This document shows, in pieces, positions 10,646 through 19,389 of a DNA stretch of 32,092 nt. The notes beneath the pieces were generated by a model that saw only the letters and a program-made list of their open reading frames with translations, did not search any database and was not told the DNA's origin. Where the stretch lies: NCBI RefSeq assembly GCF_028069725.1, contig NZ_JANEWG010000047.1, positions 1 through 32,092 of the forward strand. Reading direction: 5' to 3'. The stretch comes from Citrobacter sp. Awk 4 (GTDB taxonomy: Bacteria > Pseudomonadota > Gammaproteobacteria > Enterobacterales > Enterobacteriaceae). Numbering within the stretch: position 1 is the stretch's first letter; the number at the start of each line of letters is the position of its first letter. A program made the position numbers and the translations under genes.

Positions 10646-10735
10646 TTACTTGAGGTATTTCAGAACAGCATCAAGCAGTTGCAGTGCAGCAACAATGAGT
10701 TTCAGGATAAGAATAGCGATATCCACGAGGCTCAT
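10646..10735 (-). CDS. tisB: SOS-induced membrane toxin TisB
   Basis: A 29-residue hydrophobic peptide (MSLVDIAILILK...DAVLKYLK) matching E. coli TisB except at residue 2 (S for N). TisB inserts in the inner membrane, collapses proton motive force and promotes persistence after DNA damage. The start at 10735 is chosen over a longer in-frame extension because it has an AGGAG SD and matches TisB length. The long 5' region (to about 10951) carries the IstR-1 pairing site, and the promoter has a LexA box. The complete toxin, target and sRNA arrangement makes this identification very strong. Confidence 0.96.
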   Translation of the reverse strand: MSLVDIAILILKLIVAALQLLDAVLKYLK

Positions 10736-10837
10736 ACGCGTCTCCTGTGGTGAAGGAGCACTGCCAGCTGACGTACCTTTCCGCTGCCTGTTGCCAGCTG
10801 TTGCGCACGCGATCTCTCGGCGAGAAATGTTGTGCTT

Positions 10838-10857
10838 GTTGACGTAACACAGTGTGC
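10838..10857 (-). promoter_or_regulatory. IstR-1 pairing site in the tisAB leader
   Basis: The plus strand reads GTTGACGTAACACAGTGTGC, differing at one base from the 5' end of IstR-1 (11086-11105). The tisAB mRNA, transcribed from the minus strand, is therefore complementary to IstR-1 over 20 nt with a single A-C mismatch. In E. coli this pairing blocks the ribosome standby site far upstream of tisB. Confidence 0.88.
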
Positions 10858-10957
10858 TCACTCGGGGTTCAGGCGCTGACGGCACCACCCGTTTCAGCCA
10901 GGGCTTTGTTGCGCCGGTTTACGATGCGGCCCCGCATAACACATTGCGTACAGTGAT

Positions 10958-10990
10958 ATTATAGATGATTTACTGTATAAATAAACAGTA
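10958..10990 (-). promoter_or_regulatory. tisAB promoter with LexA box
   Basis: LexA box CTGTATAAATAAACAG (10973-10988), a CTGT-N8-ACAG palindrome extended by TA on both sides. On the minus strand a -10 TATAAT lies at 10963-10958 and the -35 region (TGTTTA) falls inside the box, 18 bp upstream, so LexA would block the promoter. The same box can also control the longer IstR-2 form on the plus strand. Confidence 0.9.
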
Positions 10991-11050
10991 ATTTATAGAC
11001 AAAACGGCATCTCTCTACCATACTCAAATGCGTCAAAATTCGTGCCGAAA

Positions 11051-11079
11051 TTGCGTGTTCTTCGTGGAATGCGTATACT
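11051..11079 (+). promoter_or_regulatory. istR-1 constitutive promoter
   Basis: TTGCGT (11051-11056), 17-bp spacer, TATACT (11074-11079), seven bases before the first base of IstR-1. No LexA box overlaps it, as expected for the constitutive antitoxin RNA. Confidence 0.8.
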
Positions 11080-11085
11080 TCTGGT

Positions 11086-11161
11086 GTTGACATAACACAG
11101 TGTGCTTTGCGGTTACCAGCCGCATAACGCTGATAAAAACCTCGCTTCGGCGGGGTTTTTT
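11086..11161 (+). ncRNA. istR: IstR-1 antitoxin sRNA
   Basis: The 5' end GTTGACATAACACAGTGTGC matches E. coli IstR-1 nearly exactly, and the RNA ends in a U-tailed hairpin with a UUCG tetraloop (11135-11161), giving about 75 nt as in E. coli. It pairs with the tisAB leader to prevent toxin synthesis in unstressed cells. IstR-2 would share this 3' end and start further upstream from the LexA-controlled side. It lies divergent to tisB and upstream of ivbL. Confidence 0.93.
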
Positions 11162-11163
11162 GT
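11135..11163 (+). terminator. istR terminator
   Basis: AAAACCTCGC, UUCG loop, GCGGGGTTTT with one G-U pair, then further U residues. Shared by IstR-1 and any IstR-2. Confidence 0.9.
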
Positions 11164-11184
11164 TTTTACATCGTTATCAGAGAT

Positions 11185-11260
11185 AATGTGATCATTGACG
11201 CATTTTTGCGCAGATGAAATTTTTTCCATTGTCACACCTAAAAAGCTGTGCTTGTATAAA
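11185..11260 (+). promoter_or_regulatory. ivbL-ilvBN promoter with putative CRP site
   Basis: TTGTCA at 11229-11234 with a -10-like TGTATA (11253-11258, spacer 18) or TATAAA slightly later. An upstream CRP-like site AATGTGATCATTGACGCATT (11185-11204) has a perfect left half and a degenerate right half, about 70 bp before the inferred start. E. coli ilvB is known to be CRP-activated, which fits. Confidence 0.65.
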
Positions 11261-11292
11261 TCCTGTTAATCAATAAACAGACAAGGTCCCTA

Positions 11293-11391
11293 ATGAACCC
11301 TTCCATGCTAACTGCGACCCTACTAAAAACTGCGCAACCTGCCGCAGTGGTCGTCGTGCGTGTGGTGGTGGTCGTCGGCAATGCGCCGTAG
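11293..11391 (+). CDS. ivbL: ilvB operon leader peptide
   Basis: 32-residue peptide with the run VVVVRVVVVVG plus several Leu and Ala codons, matching E. coli IvbL. Ribosome stalling at Val/Leu codons when charged tRNA is scarce favours the antiterminator and lets transcription enter ilvBN. The GGTCC block just upstream of the start recurs immediately after the stop. Attenuator hairpin follows 20 bp after the stop. Confidence 0.95.
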   Translation: MNPSMLTATLLKTAQPAAVVVVRVVVVVGNAP

Positions 11392-11411
11392 GGTCCGGAA
11401 CACACGATTCC

Positions 11412-11446
11412 AAAACCCCGCCGGCGCAAACCGGGCGGGGTTTTTC
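11412..11446 (+). terminator. ilvB attenuator
   Basis: GC-rich stem AAAACCCCGCCGG / CCGGGCGGGGTTTT with one bulged base and a 6-nt loop, followed by a U run. It sits between ivbL and ilvB, where Val/Leu-dependent attenuation operates. Confidence 0.92.
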
Positions 11447-11576
11447 GTTTAGGACCCTCCCCGGAAACGCTAAGTAGTTCGGGTTGCAGGAAGGCGGCAA
11501 GTGAGTGAACGCAGCCAACGCATCTGCAACGTGAAATACGACGCGTAACGTCGGCCCAGAATAAAAGGACTGGAGC

Positions 11577-13265
11577 ATGGCAAGTTCGGGCACAACATCC
11601 ACACCTAAGCGCTTTACGGGCGCAGAATTGATCGTTCATTTACTGGAACGCCAGGGTATCACCGTGGTGACCGGGATCCCCGGCGGTTCGATTCTCCCCG
11701 TCTACGACGCCTTAAGCCAAAGTACGCAAATCCGTCATATCCTGGCGCGCCACGAGCAAGGCGCGGGGTTTATTGCGCAGGGGATGGCGCGAACCGACGG
11801 CAAACCTGCCGTTTGTATGGCCTGTAGCGGGCCGGGAGCGACGAACCTGGTCACCGCCATTGCCGATGCGCGTCTCGACTCCATTCCGTTGGTGTGTATC
11901 ACCGGCCAGGTTCCGGCCTCCATGATCGGCACCGATGCCTTCCAGGAAGTGGATACCTACGGCATTTCTATCCCCATCACCAAACACAACTATCTGGTCA
12001 GAGATATTCATGAATTGCCGCAGGTGATGAGTGATGCTTTTCGCATTGCCCAGTCGGGACGCCCAGGGCCGGTGTGGATAGACATTCCTAAGGATGTGCA
12101 GACCGCGACGATTGAACTGGAAGAATTGCCGCCTGTGGCAGAGAAATCGCCCTCGCCGGAATTCAGCGCGGAAAGTATCCGTGACGCCGCCGCGATGATT
12201 AATGCGGCGAAACGCCCGGTGTTGTATCTCGGCGGCGGTGTCATCAATGCACCTGCCCGTGTGCGCGAACTGGCGGAAAAAGCGCAGTTACCGACGACGA
12301 TGACCTTAATGGCGCTGGGAATGTTGCCAAAAGCGCACCCGCTGTCGTTAGGCATGCTGGGCATGCACGGCGCACGCAGCACCAACTTTATCCTGCAAGA
12401 GGCGGATTTGCTGATTGTTCTGGGCGCGCGTTTTGATGACCGGGCAATTGGTAAAACGGAGCAGTTCTGCCCGAACGCCAAAATTATTCATGTCGATATC
12501 GACCGCGCGGAGCTGGGGAAAATCAAGCAGGCGCACGTGGCGATTCAGGCCGATGTGGATGATGTGCTGGCCCAGTTGATCCCCTTTATTGACGCACAAC
12601 CGCGTGAGGAGTGGCACCAGACGGTGGCGGATTTGCAGCGTGAGTTTCCGGGAGCGATCCCGCAAGAGAGCGATCCCCTCAGCCATTATGGGCTGATTAA
12701 TGCCGTGGCGACCTGCGTGGACGACAGCGCGATAGTCACCACCGATGTGGGGCAGCATCAGATGTGGACGGCGCAGGCGTATCCGCTCAACCGTCCTCGC
12801 CAGTGGCTGACTTCTGGTGGCCTGGGCACTATGGGCTTTGGCCTGCCGGCGGCGATTGGCGCTGCGCTGGCGAATCCCGATCGTAAGGTATTATGTTTCT
12901 CCGGCGACGGCAGTCTGATGATGAATATTCAGGAGATGGCGACCGCCAGCGAAAACCAGCTGGATGTGAAAATCATTCTGATGAACAACGAAGCGCTGGG
13001 TCTGGTCCATCAGCAGCAGAGTCTGTTCTACAAGCAAGGTGTCTTTGCCGCCACCTATCCAGGGATGATCAACTTTATGCAGATTGCCGCTGGATTTGGT
13101 CTGGAAACCTGTGATTTGAATAATGAAGCAGACCCGCAGGCTGCGTTGCAGGCGATTATCTCCCGTCCGGGACCGGCGCTGATTCATGTGCGTATTGATG
13201 CGGAACAAAAAGTGTATCCGATGGTACCGCCGGGTGCGGCAAATACAGAGATGGTGGGGGAATAA
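11577..13265 (+). CDS. ilvB: Acetolactate synthase I large (catalytic) subunit
   Basis: 562 residues, the E. coli IlvB length. It condenses two pyruvates (or pyruvate with 2-oxobutyrate) in valine/leucine and isoleucine synthesis, using ThDP, Mg2+ and FAD. The catalytic Glu is E60 in ARHEQGAGF; the ThDP/Mg site is the GDGSLMMN...NN motif near the C-terminus; the central domain carries the FAD-binding region. It follows the ivbL attenuator and is separated from the regulatory subunit gene ilvN by 3 bp. Expression depends on Val/Leu attenuation and CRP. Confidence 0.97.
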   Translation: MASSGTTSTPKRFTGAELIVHLLERQGITVVTGIPGGSILPVYDALSQSTQIRHILARHEQGAGFIAQGMARTDGKPAVCMACSGPGATNLVTAIADARLDSIPLVCITGQVPASMIGTDAFQEVDTYGISIPITKHNYLVRDIHELPQVMSDAFRIAQSGRPGPVWIDIPKDVQTATIELEELPPVAEKSPSPEFSAESIRDAAAMINAAKRPVLYLGGGVINAPARVRELAEKAQLPTTMTLMALGMLPKAHPLSLGMLGMHGARSTNFILQEADLLIVLGARFDDRAIGKTEQFCPNAKIIHVDIDRAELGKIKQAHVAIQADVDDVLAQLIPFIDAQPREEWHQTVADLQREFPGAIPQESDPLSHYGLINAVATCVDDSAIVTTDVGQHQMWTAQAYPLNRPRQWLTSGGLGTMGFGLPAAIGAALANPDRKVLCFSGDGSLMMNIQEMATASENQLDVKIILMNNEALGLVHQQQSLFYKQGVFAATYPGMINFMQIAAGFGLETCDLNNEADPQAALQAIISRPGPALIHVRIDAEQKVYPMVPPGAANTEMVGE

Positions 13266-13268
13266 ACC

Positions 13269-13559
13269 ATGCAGAAACAATTACATGAAAATGTCATTCT
13301 CGAACTCACCGTGCGTAACCATCCGGGAGTAATGACCCACGTCTGCGGCTTGTTCGCCCGTCGCGCTTTTAACGTAGAGGGCATCCTCTGTTTGCCGATC
13401 CAGAACAGCGACCAAAGCCGTATCTGGCTACTGGTCAATGACGATCAGCGTCTTGAACAGATGATAAGCCAGATAGACAAACTGGAGGATGTCGTGAAAG
13501 TTATTCGTAACCAGTCAGATCCGACCATGTTTAATAAGATTGCCGTCTTTTTCGAATAA
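13269..13559 (+). CDS. ilvN: Acetolactate synthase I regulatory subunit
   Basis: 96 residues consisting of one ACT domain ([31 protein letters not shown]), which binds valine and gives feedback inhibition and full activity to IlvB. Length and sequence match E. coli IlvN. It begins 3 bp after ilvB and is followed by a strong terminator, closing the operon. Confidence 0.97.
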   Translation: MQKQLHENVILELTVRNHPGVMTHVCGLFARRAFNVEGILCLPIQNSDQSRIWLLVNDDQRLEQMISQIDKLEDVVKVIRNQSDPTMFNKIAVFFE

Positions 13560-13579
13560 CAGCTCAAGGCTTGAACAGC

Positions 13580-13614
13580 AACGCGCTTATCGTTAAGGTA
13601 AGCGCGTTTTTTTT
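13580..13614 (+). terminator. ilvBN terminator
   Basis: AACGCGCTTA / TAAGCGCGTT stem of 10 bp followed by a run of eight T, 20 bp after ilvN and just upstream of uhpA. Some E. coli models have transcripts reading from ilv into uhp; this hairpin would limit that. Confidence 0.9.
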
Positions 13615-13632
13615 ACCCGCCAGGACAGAACC

Positions 13633-14223
13633 ATGATCACCGTTGCCCTTATTGACGATCACCTGATCGTCCGCTCCGGCTTTGCACAGTTGCTGGGGCT
13701 GGAGCCTGATTTACAGGTTGTCGCCGAGTTCGGATCGGGGCGTGAGGCGCTGGCGGGACTGCCGGGGCGCGGCGTGCAAGTCTGCATTTGCGACATTTCC
13801 ATGCCGGATATCTCCGGGCTGGAGTTGTTAAGCCAACTGCCAAAAGGGATGGCGACCATCATGCTCTCTGTTCACGACAGTCCGGCACTGGTGGAGCAGG
13901 CGTTGAATGCTGGCGCCCGTGGTTTCCTCTCCAAACGCTGTAGCCCTGATGAACTGATTTCTGCAGTTCATACGGTGGCGACAGGCGGGTGTTATTTGAC
14001 GCCGGATATCGCGGTCAAACTGGCGGCAGGGCGTCAGGATCCGCTGACTAAACGCGAACGTCAGGTGGCGGAAAAACTGGCGCAGGGAATGGCGGTCAAA
14101 GAGATTGCCGCTGAACTGGGGCTGTCGCCGAAAACGGTGCATGTGCATCGCGCCAATCTGATGGAAAAACTGGGCGTTAGCAATGACGTTGAACTGGCTC
14201 GCCGTATGTTTGATGGCTGGTGA
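13633..14223 (+). CDS. uhpA: Response regulator of hexose-phosphate uptake
   Basis: 196 residues. The receiver domain has the acidic pair D8-D9, phospho-acceptor D54 (CICDISMPD) and a Lys in FLSKRC. The C-terminal LuxR/FixJ-type HTH is [22 protein letters not shown]...[16 protein letters not shown]. Phosphorylated UhpA activates uhpT. The stop overlaps the uhpB start by one base (TGATG), so translation is coupled. Full-length match to the E. coli protein. Confidence 0.97.
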   Translation: MITVALIDDHLIVRSGFAQLLGLEPDLQVVAEFGSGREALAGLPGRGVQVCICDISMPDISGLELLSQLPKGMATIMLSVHDSPALVEQALNAGARGFLSKRCSPDELISAVHTVATGGCYLTPDIAVKLAAGRQDPLTKRERQVAEKLAQGMAVKEIAAELGLSPKTVHVHRANLMEKLGVSNDVELARRMFDGW

Positions 14224-15725
14224 TGAGCACCTTTTTCTCCCGGTTAATTACCGTTATCGCCTGCTTTTTTATCTTCTCCGCCGCGTGGTTTTGCCTGTGG
14301 AGCATCAGCCTGCATCTGGTTGAACGCCCGGAAATGGCGGTGCTGTTGTTTCCATTTGGTCTGCGTCTGGGGCTTATGCTGCAATGCCCGCGCGGCTACT
14401 GGCCAGTGTTGCTGGGCGCAGAATGGCTACTTGTCTACTGGCTGGCGCAGGAAGTGGCGCTCGCTCATCTTCCCCTTTTGATGATCGGAAGCGTGCTGAC
14501 GTTGCTTCCGGTGGCGCTAATCTCCCGCTATCGCCATCAACGCGACTGGCGAACGTTGCTGTTGCAAAGCGCGGCGCTCACGGCGGCGGCATTGCTACAG
14601 TCTTTACCGTGGATGGGACAAGGCGAAGTGGCGTTTACCGCGCTGCTGTTGACGCTCACCGGCGGACTGACGCTGGCCCCCATTTGCCTGGTGTTCTGGC
14701 ATTACCTCACCAGTACCACCTGGCTGCCGCTCGGTCCGGCGCTGGTTTCGCAGCCGGTCAACTGGCGCGGTCGCCATCTGGTCTGGTATCTGCTGCTGTT
14801 CACCGTCAGTCTGTGGCTGCAACTGGGGCTGCCGGACGAACTTTCCCGTTTTACGCCGTTTTGTCTGGCGTTGCCGATTATCGCACTCGCCTGGCACTAC
14901 GGCTGGCAAGGGGCGCTGATCGCGACCCTGATGAACGCCATCGCGTTGATTGCCAGCCAGACCTGGCACGATCACCCGGTGGATTTATTGCTTTCACTGC
15001 TGGCACAGAGCCTGACCGGGCTGCTACTCGGCGCGGGGATCCAACGCCTGCGCGAGCTTAACCAGTCGCTGCAAAATGAGCTGGCGCGCAACCACCGTCT
15101 GGCGGAACGTCTGCTGGAAACCGAAGAGAGTGTACGCCGCGATGTGGCGCGCGAACTGCATGACGATATTGGCCAGACCATCACTGCGATTCGCACTCAG
15201 GCCGGTATTGTGCAACGTCTGGCTCCGGAAAATGCGGGCGTAAAGCAGAGCGGAGCGCATATCGAACAGTTGTCGTTGGGTGTGTATGACGCGGTGCGAC
15301 GCCTGTTAGGGCGCTTACGTCCCCGCCAACTGGACGATCTGACGCTGGAGCAGGCCATTCGTTCGCTGATGCGTGAAATGGAGCTGGAAAGCCGCGGCAT
15401 CGTCAGCCATCTCGACTGGACAATAGACGAGTCAGCGCTCAGTGAAGGCCAGCGGGTGACCCTGTTTCGGGTCTGCCAGGAGGGGCTGAACAACATTGTG
15501 AAACACGCCAGCGCCAGCGCGGTGACGCTACAGGGCTGGCAGCAGGACGAGCGGCTGATGCTGGTGATTGAGGATGACGGTTGTGGGCTGCCGCCAGGCT
15601 CCGGTCAGCAGGGTTTTGGCCTGACCGGAATGCGCGAACGTGTGACGGCGCTGGGGGGGATGCTGGCGATTTCCTGCACCCACGGCACGCGCGTGAGCGT
15701 CACATTGCCCCTGCGTTACGTGTAA
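14223..15725 (+). CDS. uhpB: Sensor histidine kinase of hexose-phosphate uptake
   Basis: 500 residues from ATG 14223, the E. coli length; an in-frame GTG one codon earlier is less likely. The N-terminal half is a MASE1-type membrane domain with about eight hydrophobic segments. The HisKA_3 dimerisation motif [20 protein letters not shown] holds the phospho-acceptor His near residue 313, and the HATPase region has [19 protein letters not shown] and [12 protein letters not shown]. It acts with UhpC to sense external glucose-6-phosphate and phosphorylates UhpA. Confidence 0.97.
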   Translation: MSTFFSRLITVIACFFIFSAAWFCLWSISLHLVERPEMAVLLFPFGLRLGLMLQCPRGYWPVLLGAEWLLVYWLAQEVALAHLPLLMIGSVLTLLPVALISRYRHQRDWRTLLLQSAALTAAALLQSLPWMGQGEVAFTALLLTLTGGLTLAPICLVFWHYLTSTTWLPLGPALVSQPVNWRGRHLVWYLLLFTVSLWLQLGLPDELSRFTPFCLALPIIALAWHYGWQGALIATLMNAIALIASQTWHDHPVDLLLSLLAQSLTGLLLGAGIQRLRELNQSLQNELARNHRLAERLLETEESVRRDVARELHDDIGQTITAIRTQAGIVQRLAPENAGVKQSGAHIEQLSLGVYDAVRRLLGRLRPRQLDDLTLEQAIRSLMREMELESRGIVSHLDWTIDESALSEGQRVTLFRVCQEGLNNIVKHASASAVTLQGWQQDERLMLVIEDDGCGLPPGSGQQGFGLTGMRERVTALGGMLAISCTHGTRVSVTLPLRYV

Positions 15726-15734
15726 GGAGAGGGA

Positions 15735-17063
15735 ATGCTGACGTTTCTGAAAGCCCCGGTAAATGCGCCGTTAATTCACGATAAACGCGAAATCGATGCC
15801 CGTTATCGCTACTGGCGGCGACATATTCTGACCACCATCTGGCTCGGTTACGCGCTGTTCTACTTCACCCGTAAAAGTTTTAACGCCGCAGTACCGGAAA
15901 TCCTCGCCAGCGGCGTATTGACCCGCAGCGATATTGGTCTGTTGGCCACGCTGTTTTACATCACTTACGGGCTGTCGAAATTTGTCTCCGGCATTGTCAG
16001 CGACCGCTCCAACGCTCGCTACTTTATGGGGATAGGGCTTATCGCCACCGGGGTGGTGAACATTTTGTTCGGCTTCTCTACCTCGCTGTGGGCGTTTGCC
16101 CTGTTGTGGGCGCTGAATGCCTTCTTTCAGGGTTGGGGCTCGCCGGTGTGCGCCCGTTTGCTGACGGCGTGGTACTCGCGTACCGAACGCGGCGGCTGGT
16201 GGGCGTTGTGGAACACCGCGCACAACGTCGGCGGCGCGCTTATTCCTATTGTGATGGCCGCTGCCGCCCTGCATTACGGCTGGCGTGCCGGGATGATGAT
16301 TGCCGGGCTATTGGCGATTGCGGTGGGTATTTTTCTCTGCTGGCGTCTGCGCGACAGGCCGCAGGCCATCGGTTTACCGCCAGTGGGCGACTGGCGGCAC
16401 GACGCACTGGAAATTGCCCAGCAGGAGGAAGGGGCGGGGCTGACCCGCAAAGAGATCCTCACCAAATATGTTTTGCTGAACCCTTATATTTGGCTGCTCT
16501 CGCTCTGCTATGTGCTGGTATACGTTGTGCGCGCAGCGATCAACGACTGGGGCAACCTGTACATGTCGGAGACGCTGGGGGTTGACCTGGTGACGGCTAA
16601 CTCGGCGGTGACGATGTTTGAACTGGGCGGGTTTATCGGTGCACTGGTGGCGGGCTGGGGATCGGATAAATTATTCAATGGCAATCGCGGGCCAATGAAC
16701 CTGATTTTCGCCGCAGGCATTTTGCTTTCCGTTGGCTCGCTGTGGCTAATGCCGTTTGCCAGTTACGTGATGCAGGCCGCCTGCTTTTTCACCACTGGTT
16801 TCTTCGTCTTTGGGCCGCAGATGCTGATCGGTATGGCTGCGGCCGAGTGTTCGCACAAAGAGGCGGCGGGGGCGGCAACCGGGTTTGTCGGATTATTTGC
16901 CTATCTTGGCGCATCGCTCTCCGGCTGGCCGTTGGCGCAGGTGATGGAAACCTGGCACTGGACCGGATTCTTTGTGGTGATCGCCATTGCCGCCGGGATA
17001 TCCGCGCTTCTGCTGTTGCCGTTTTTGAACGCCCAGGCGCCGCGCGAGGTCAATGAAGCGTGA
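15735..17063 (+). CDS. uhpC: Glucose-6-phosphate sensor/transporter-like protein UhpC
   Basis: 442 residues, an MFS organophosphate:phosphate antiporter-family protein with 12 hydrophobic segments and the family signature near TM4-5 (NAFFQGWGSPVCARLLTAWYSRTERG). In the known system UhpC binds external glucose-6-phosphate and switches UhpB on rather than serving as main transporter. It follows uhpB by 9 bp with AAGGAGAG as SD. Its stop codon lies within the CRP-like site of the uhpT promoter. Confidence 0.96.
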   Translation: MLTFLKAPVNAPLIHDKREIDARYRYWRRHILTTIWLGYALFYFTRKSFNAAVPEILASGVLTRSDIGLLATLFYITYGLSKFVSGIVSDRSNARYFMGIGLIATGVVNILFGFSTSLWAFALLWALNAFFQGWGSPVCARLLTAWYSRTERGGWWALWNTAHNVGGALIPIVMAAAALHYGWRAGMMIAGLLAIAVGIFLCWRLRDRPQAIGLPPVGDWRHDALEIAQQEEGAGLTRKEILTKYVLLNPYIWLLSLCYVLVYVVRAAINDWGNLYMSETLGVDLVTANSAVTMFELGGFIGALVAGWGSDKLFNGNRGPMNLIFAAGILLSVGSLWLMPFASYVMQAACFFTTGFFVFGPQMLIGMAAAECSHKEAAGAATGFVGLFAYLGASLSGWPLAQVMETWHWTGFFVVIAIAAGISALLLLPFLNAQAPREVNEA

Positions 17064-17073
17064 CGCATCTCAC
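17060..17073 (+). promoter_or_regulatory. CRP site of uhpT
   Basis: GTGA-CGCATC-TCAC, the CRP core with the required 6-bp spacer, overlapping the uhpC stop (17061-17063). Its centre (17066.5) is about 103.5 bp before the start inferred from the -10 TACAAT (17158-17163), the spacing known for the E. coli uhpT CRP site. Confidence 0.8.
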
Positions 17074-17090
17074 CTTTTTACGCCGAGTCG

Positions 17091-17105
17091 GGCAAAACTA
17101 AGAAA
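17091..17105 (+). promoter_or_regulatory. UhpA binding site in the uhpT promoter
   Basis: GGCAAAACTAAGAAA matches the UhpA core I recall as GGCAAAACNNNGAAA, placed about 70 bp upstream of the inferred uhpT start. A second CCTG-spaced palindrome (17120-17137) follows. The position agrees with the known UhpA activation region of uhpT. Confidence 0.6.
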
Positions 17106-17157
17106 TTTTCCCGGTTCCGCCTGGACGCTGTCTCAGGCCGGGTTGGCTGCTGATTTT

Positions 17158-17163
17158 TACAAT
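17158..17163 (+). promoter_or_regulatory. uhpT -10 element
   Basis: TACAAT. No good -35 hexamer lies 17 bp upstream, as expected for a promoter dependent on UhpA. Placing the start near 17170 gives the expected CRP spacing, which supports the choice. Confidence 0.6.
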
Positions 17164-17206
17164 GCCTGCCATAAAGCAGGTATAAAAATCAGGAGATATC
17201 CATCCC

Positions 17207-18598
17207 ATGCTGGCCTTCCTAAACCAGGTGCGCAAACCGACCCTCGATCTGCCGCTCGATGAACGGCGCAAACTGTGGTTCAAACCGTTCATGCAGTCCT
17301 ATCTGGTGGTCTTCATTGGCTACCTGACCATGTATTTGATCCGCAAAAACTTCAACATTGCGCAGAACGACATGATCTCCACCTATGGGTTGAGCATGAC
17401 GCAACTGGGGATGATTGGGCTGGGTTTTTCGATCACCTACGGCGTGGGCAAAACGCTGGTCTCCTATTATGCTGACGGTAAAAATACCAAGCAATTTCTG
17501 CCGTTTATGCTGATCCTCTCCGCTATCTGTATGCTCGGCTTCAGCGCCAGTATGGGGACCGGCTCTACCAGCCTGTTCCTGATGATCGCGTTTTATGCCC
17601 TGAGCGGTTTCTTCCAGAGTACCGGCGGTTCGTGCAGCTATTCCACCATTACCAAATGGACGCCTCGTCGTAAGCGTGGCACCTTCCTGGGGTTGTGGAA
17701 CATCTCTCACAACCTTGGTGGCGCGGGTGCTGCGGGTGTGGCGTTGTTCGGCGCAAACTACCTGTTCGACGGCCATGTGATCGGCATGTTTATCTTCCCG
17801 TCGATCATCGCGTTGATTGTCGGTTTTATCGGTCTGCGTTTTGGTAGCGACTCCCCGGAATCTTACGGTCTTGGCAAAGCGGAAGAGCTGTTTGGCGAAG
17901 AGATCAGCGAAGAAGACAAAGAGACTGAAGAAAACGAGATGACCAAATGGCAGATCTTTGTTGAGTATGTGCTGAAAAACAAAGTGATCTGGCTGCTGTG
18001 CTTCTCCAACATCTTCCTGTACGTGGTGCGCATCGGTATCGACCAGTGGTCCACCGTGTATGCCTTCCAGGAGTTGAAACTCTCCAAAGAGGTGGCGATT
18101 CAGGGCTTTACCCTGTTTGAAGTGGGCGCGCTGGTGGGGACGCTGTTGTGGGGCTGGCTGTCTGACCTGGCAAACGGGCGTCGTGCGCTGGTCGCCTGCG
18201 TTGCGCTGGCGCTGATCATTGCCACGCTGGGCGTCTACCAGCATGCCAGCAACCAGTACGTTTATCTGGCTTCCCTGTTTGCTCTCGGCTTCCTGGTGTT
18301 TGGCCCGCAGCTGTTAATTGGCGTCGCGGCGGTCGGTTTTGTACCGAAAAAAGCGATCGGCGCTGCCGACGGTATCAAAGGCACCTTTGCTTATCTGATT
18401 GGCGATAGCTTCGCCAAGCTGGGACTGGGGATGATTGCCGACGGTACGCCAGTCTTCGGTCTGACCGGCTGGGCGGGCACCTTCGCTGCGCTGGATGCGG
18501 CCGCCATTGGCTGTATTTGCCTGATGGCAATGGTTGCGGTCATGGAAGAACGCAAAATCCGCCGTGAGAAGAAAATCCGAGAATTGAAAGTAGCTTAA
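17207..18598 (+). CDS. uhpT: Hexose-phosphate:phosphate antiporter
   Basis: 463 residues, the E. coli UhpT length. This inner membrane MFS antiporter takes up glucose-6-phosphate, fructose-6-phosphate and also the antibiotic fosfomycin in exchange for phosphate. Twelve hydrophobic segments and the family signature ([26 protein letters not shown]) are visible, and a charged central loop [14 protein letters not shown] separates the halves. It has its own promoter region of 143 bp after uhpC with CRP and UhpA sites, SD AGGAGA, and a strong terminator. Confidence 0.97.
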   Translation: MLAFLNQVRKPTLDLPLDERRKLWFKPFMQSYLVVFIGYLTMYLIRKNFNIAQNDMISTYGLSMTQLGMIGLGFSITYGVGKTLVSYYADGKNTKQFLPFMLILSAICMLGFSASMGTGSTSLFLMIAFYALSGFFQSTGGSCSYSTITKWTPRRKRGTFLGLWNISHNLGGAGAAGVALFGANYLFDGHVIGMFIFPSIIALIVGFIGLRFGSDSPESYGLGKAEELFGEEISEEDKETEENEMTKWQIFVEYVLKNKVIWLLCFSNIFLYVVRIGIDQWSTVYAFQELKLSKEVAIQGFTLFEVGALVGTLLWGWLSDLANGRRALVACVALALIIATLGVYQHASNQYVYLASLFALGFLVFGPQLLIGVAAVGFVPKKAIGAADGIKGTFAYLIGDSFAKLGLGMIADGTPVFGLTGWAGTFAALDAAAIGCICLMAMVAVMEERKIRREKKIRELKVA

Positions 18599-18619
18599 GT
18601 GTGTATTTGGTAACGCTTT

Positions 18620-18644
18620 GCCCGGCTTAATGCCGGGCTTTTTT
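18620..18644 (+). terminator. uhpT terminator
   Basis: GCCCGGC / GCCGGGC stem with loop TTAAT and a run of six T, 21 bp after the uhpT stop. The stop of a LysR-gene remnant on the opposite strand lies in the loop. Confidence 0.9.
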
Positions 18645-18825
18645 ATGGCTAATTTCATGCAACACAATACGCAGCCACTGATGTGCCGGGTCACGATGTT
18701 CGCTCGTGCCAGATCATGGGCAACACATCGTCGATCACGCCCCAAAAGCTTTCGCCTTCGTAAGGCACCAGCGCGTTAAGGTTGCGTTGCTTTTTGCGTT
18801 GAAAATCATTCTGGTGGATTAGTAT
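18627..18825 (-). pseudogene. 3' remnant of a LysR-type regulator gene, frameshifted
   Basis: The minus strand encodes NLNALVPYEGESFWGVIDD then VLPMIWHERTS, and stops at a TGA (18693-18691). Shifting one base resumes as DPAHQWLRIVLHEISH and runs to a TAA in the uhpT terminator loop. WHER...DPAHxWLR is the conserved C-terminal end of many LysR-type effector domains, so this looks like the last ~60 codons of a decayed regulator with one frameshift. No upstream part of the gene remains: a stop precedes the segment and yicN begins 50 bp away. Family call rests on the short motif only. Confidence 0.6.
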
Positions 18826-18874
18826 TCAGCGACGGTTTCCAGATATCATGAGTACTCATAAAGCAGGAGAACTC

Positions 18875-19327
18875 ATGGTCTGGATAATGCTGGCCACACT
18901 GGCAGTGGTGTTTGTTATCGGTTTTCGGGTACTCACGTCCGGGTCCCGACGGGCGATTCGCCGTTTGAGCGAGCGTCTTGGTATTGATGTGGTGCCGGTG
19001 GAATCGATGATCGATCAAATGGGCAAAACGCAAGGCGAAGCGTTTTTACAGTATCTGCACCGCCCCGATGAATCGCATTTGCAAAATGCCGCACAGGTGT
19101 TGCTGATCTGGCAAAACGTGATAGTGGACGGCGGCGAGCAAAGCCTGCAGCAGTGGCATCGTTTACTGCAAAAAGCCCGTCTGGCGGCACCGATTACCGA
19201 CGCGCAGGTGCGCCTTGCGCTGGGTTTTCTGCGCGAAATGGATCCCGATATGCAGGAGATAAACGCCTTTCAGATGCGCTACAACGCGTTTTTTCAGCCC
19301 GAAGATGGCGTTCACTGGCTGCACTGA
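18875..19327 (+). CDS. yicN: YicN, DUF1198-family protein
   Basis: 150 residues from ATG 18875, chosen because AGGAGA lies just upstream and the length and N-terminus match E. coli YicN; nine further in-frame codons upstream are probably not used. One N-terminal hydrophobic segment (WIMLATLAVVFVIGFRVL) acts as a membrane anchor, followed by a soluble helical domain with HRPDESHLQNAAQVLLIWQ and PITDAQVRLALGFLREMDP. Function unknown. In K-12 it sits beside nepI; here a toxin-antitoxin cassette separates them. Confidence 0.9.
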   Translation: MVWIMLATLAVVFVIGFRVLTSGSRRAIRRLSERLGIDVVPVESMIDQMGKTQGEAFLQYLHRPDESHLQNAAQVLLIWQNVIVDGGEQSLQQWHRLLQKARLAAPITDAQVRLALGFLREMDPDMQEINAFQMRYNAFFQPEDGVHWLH

Positions 19328-19389
19328 TATCAATATCCATGATGATGATTATCCCGAATCGTCATTATATTTATATCTTAACCCCGCGC

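Noticed and set aside
10736-10888. Longer in-frame version of tisB (80 residues)
   Set aside because: The extension is the tisAB leader that holds the IstR-1 site; the 29-residue start has the SD and matches TisB.
14384-15061. 225-codon alternative frame within uhpB
   Set aside because: Alanine/arginine-rich translation from a shifted frame in a GC-rich gene.
17219-18244. 341-codon open frame antisense to uhpT
   Set aside because: Composition (many His, Gln, Arg) is typical of a shadow of a membrane-protein gene; uhpT is unambiguous.
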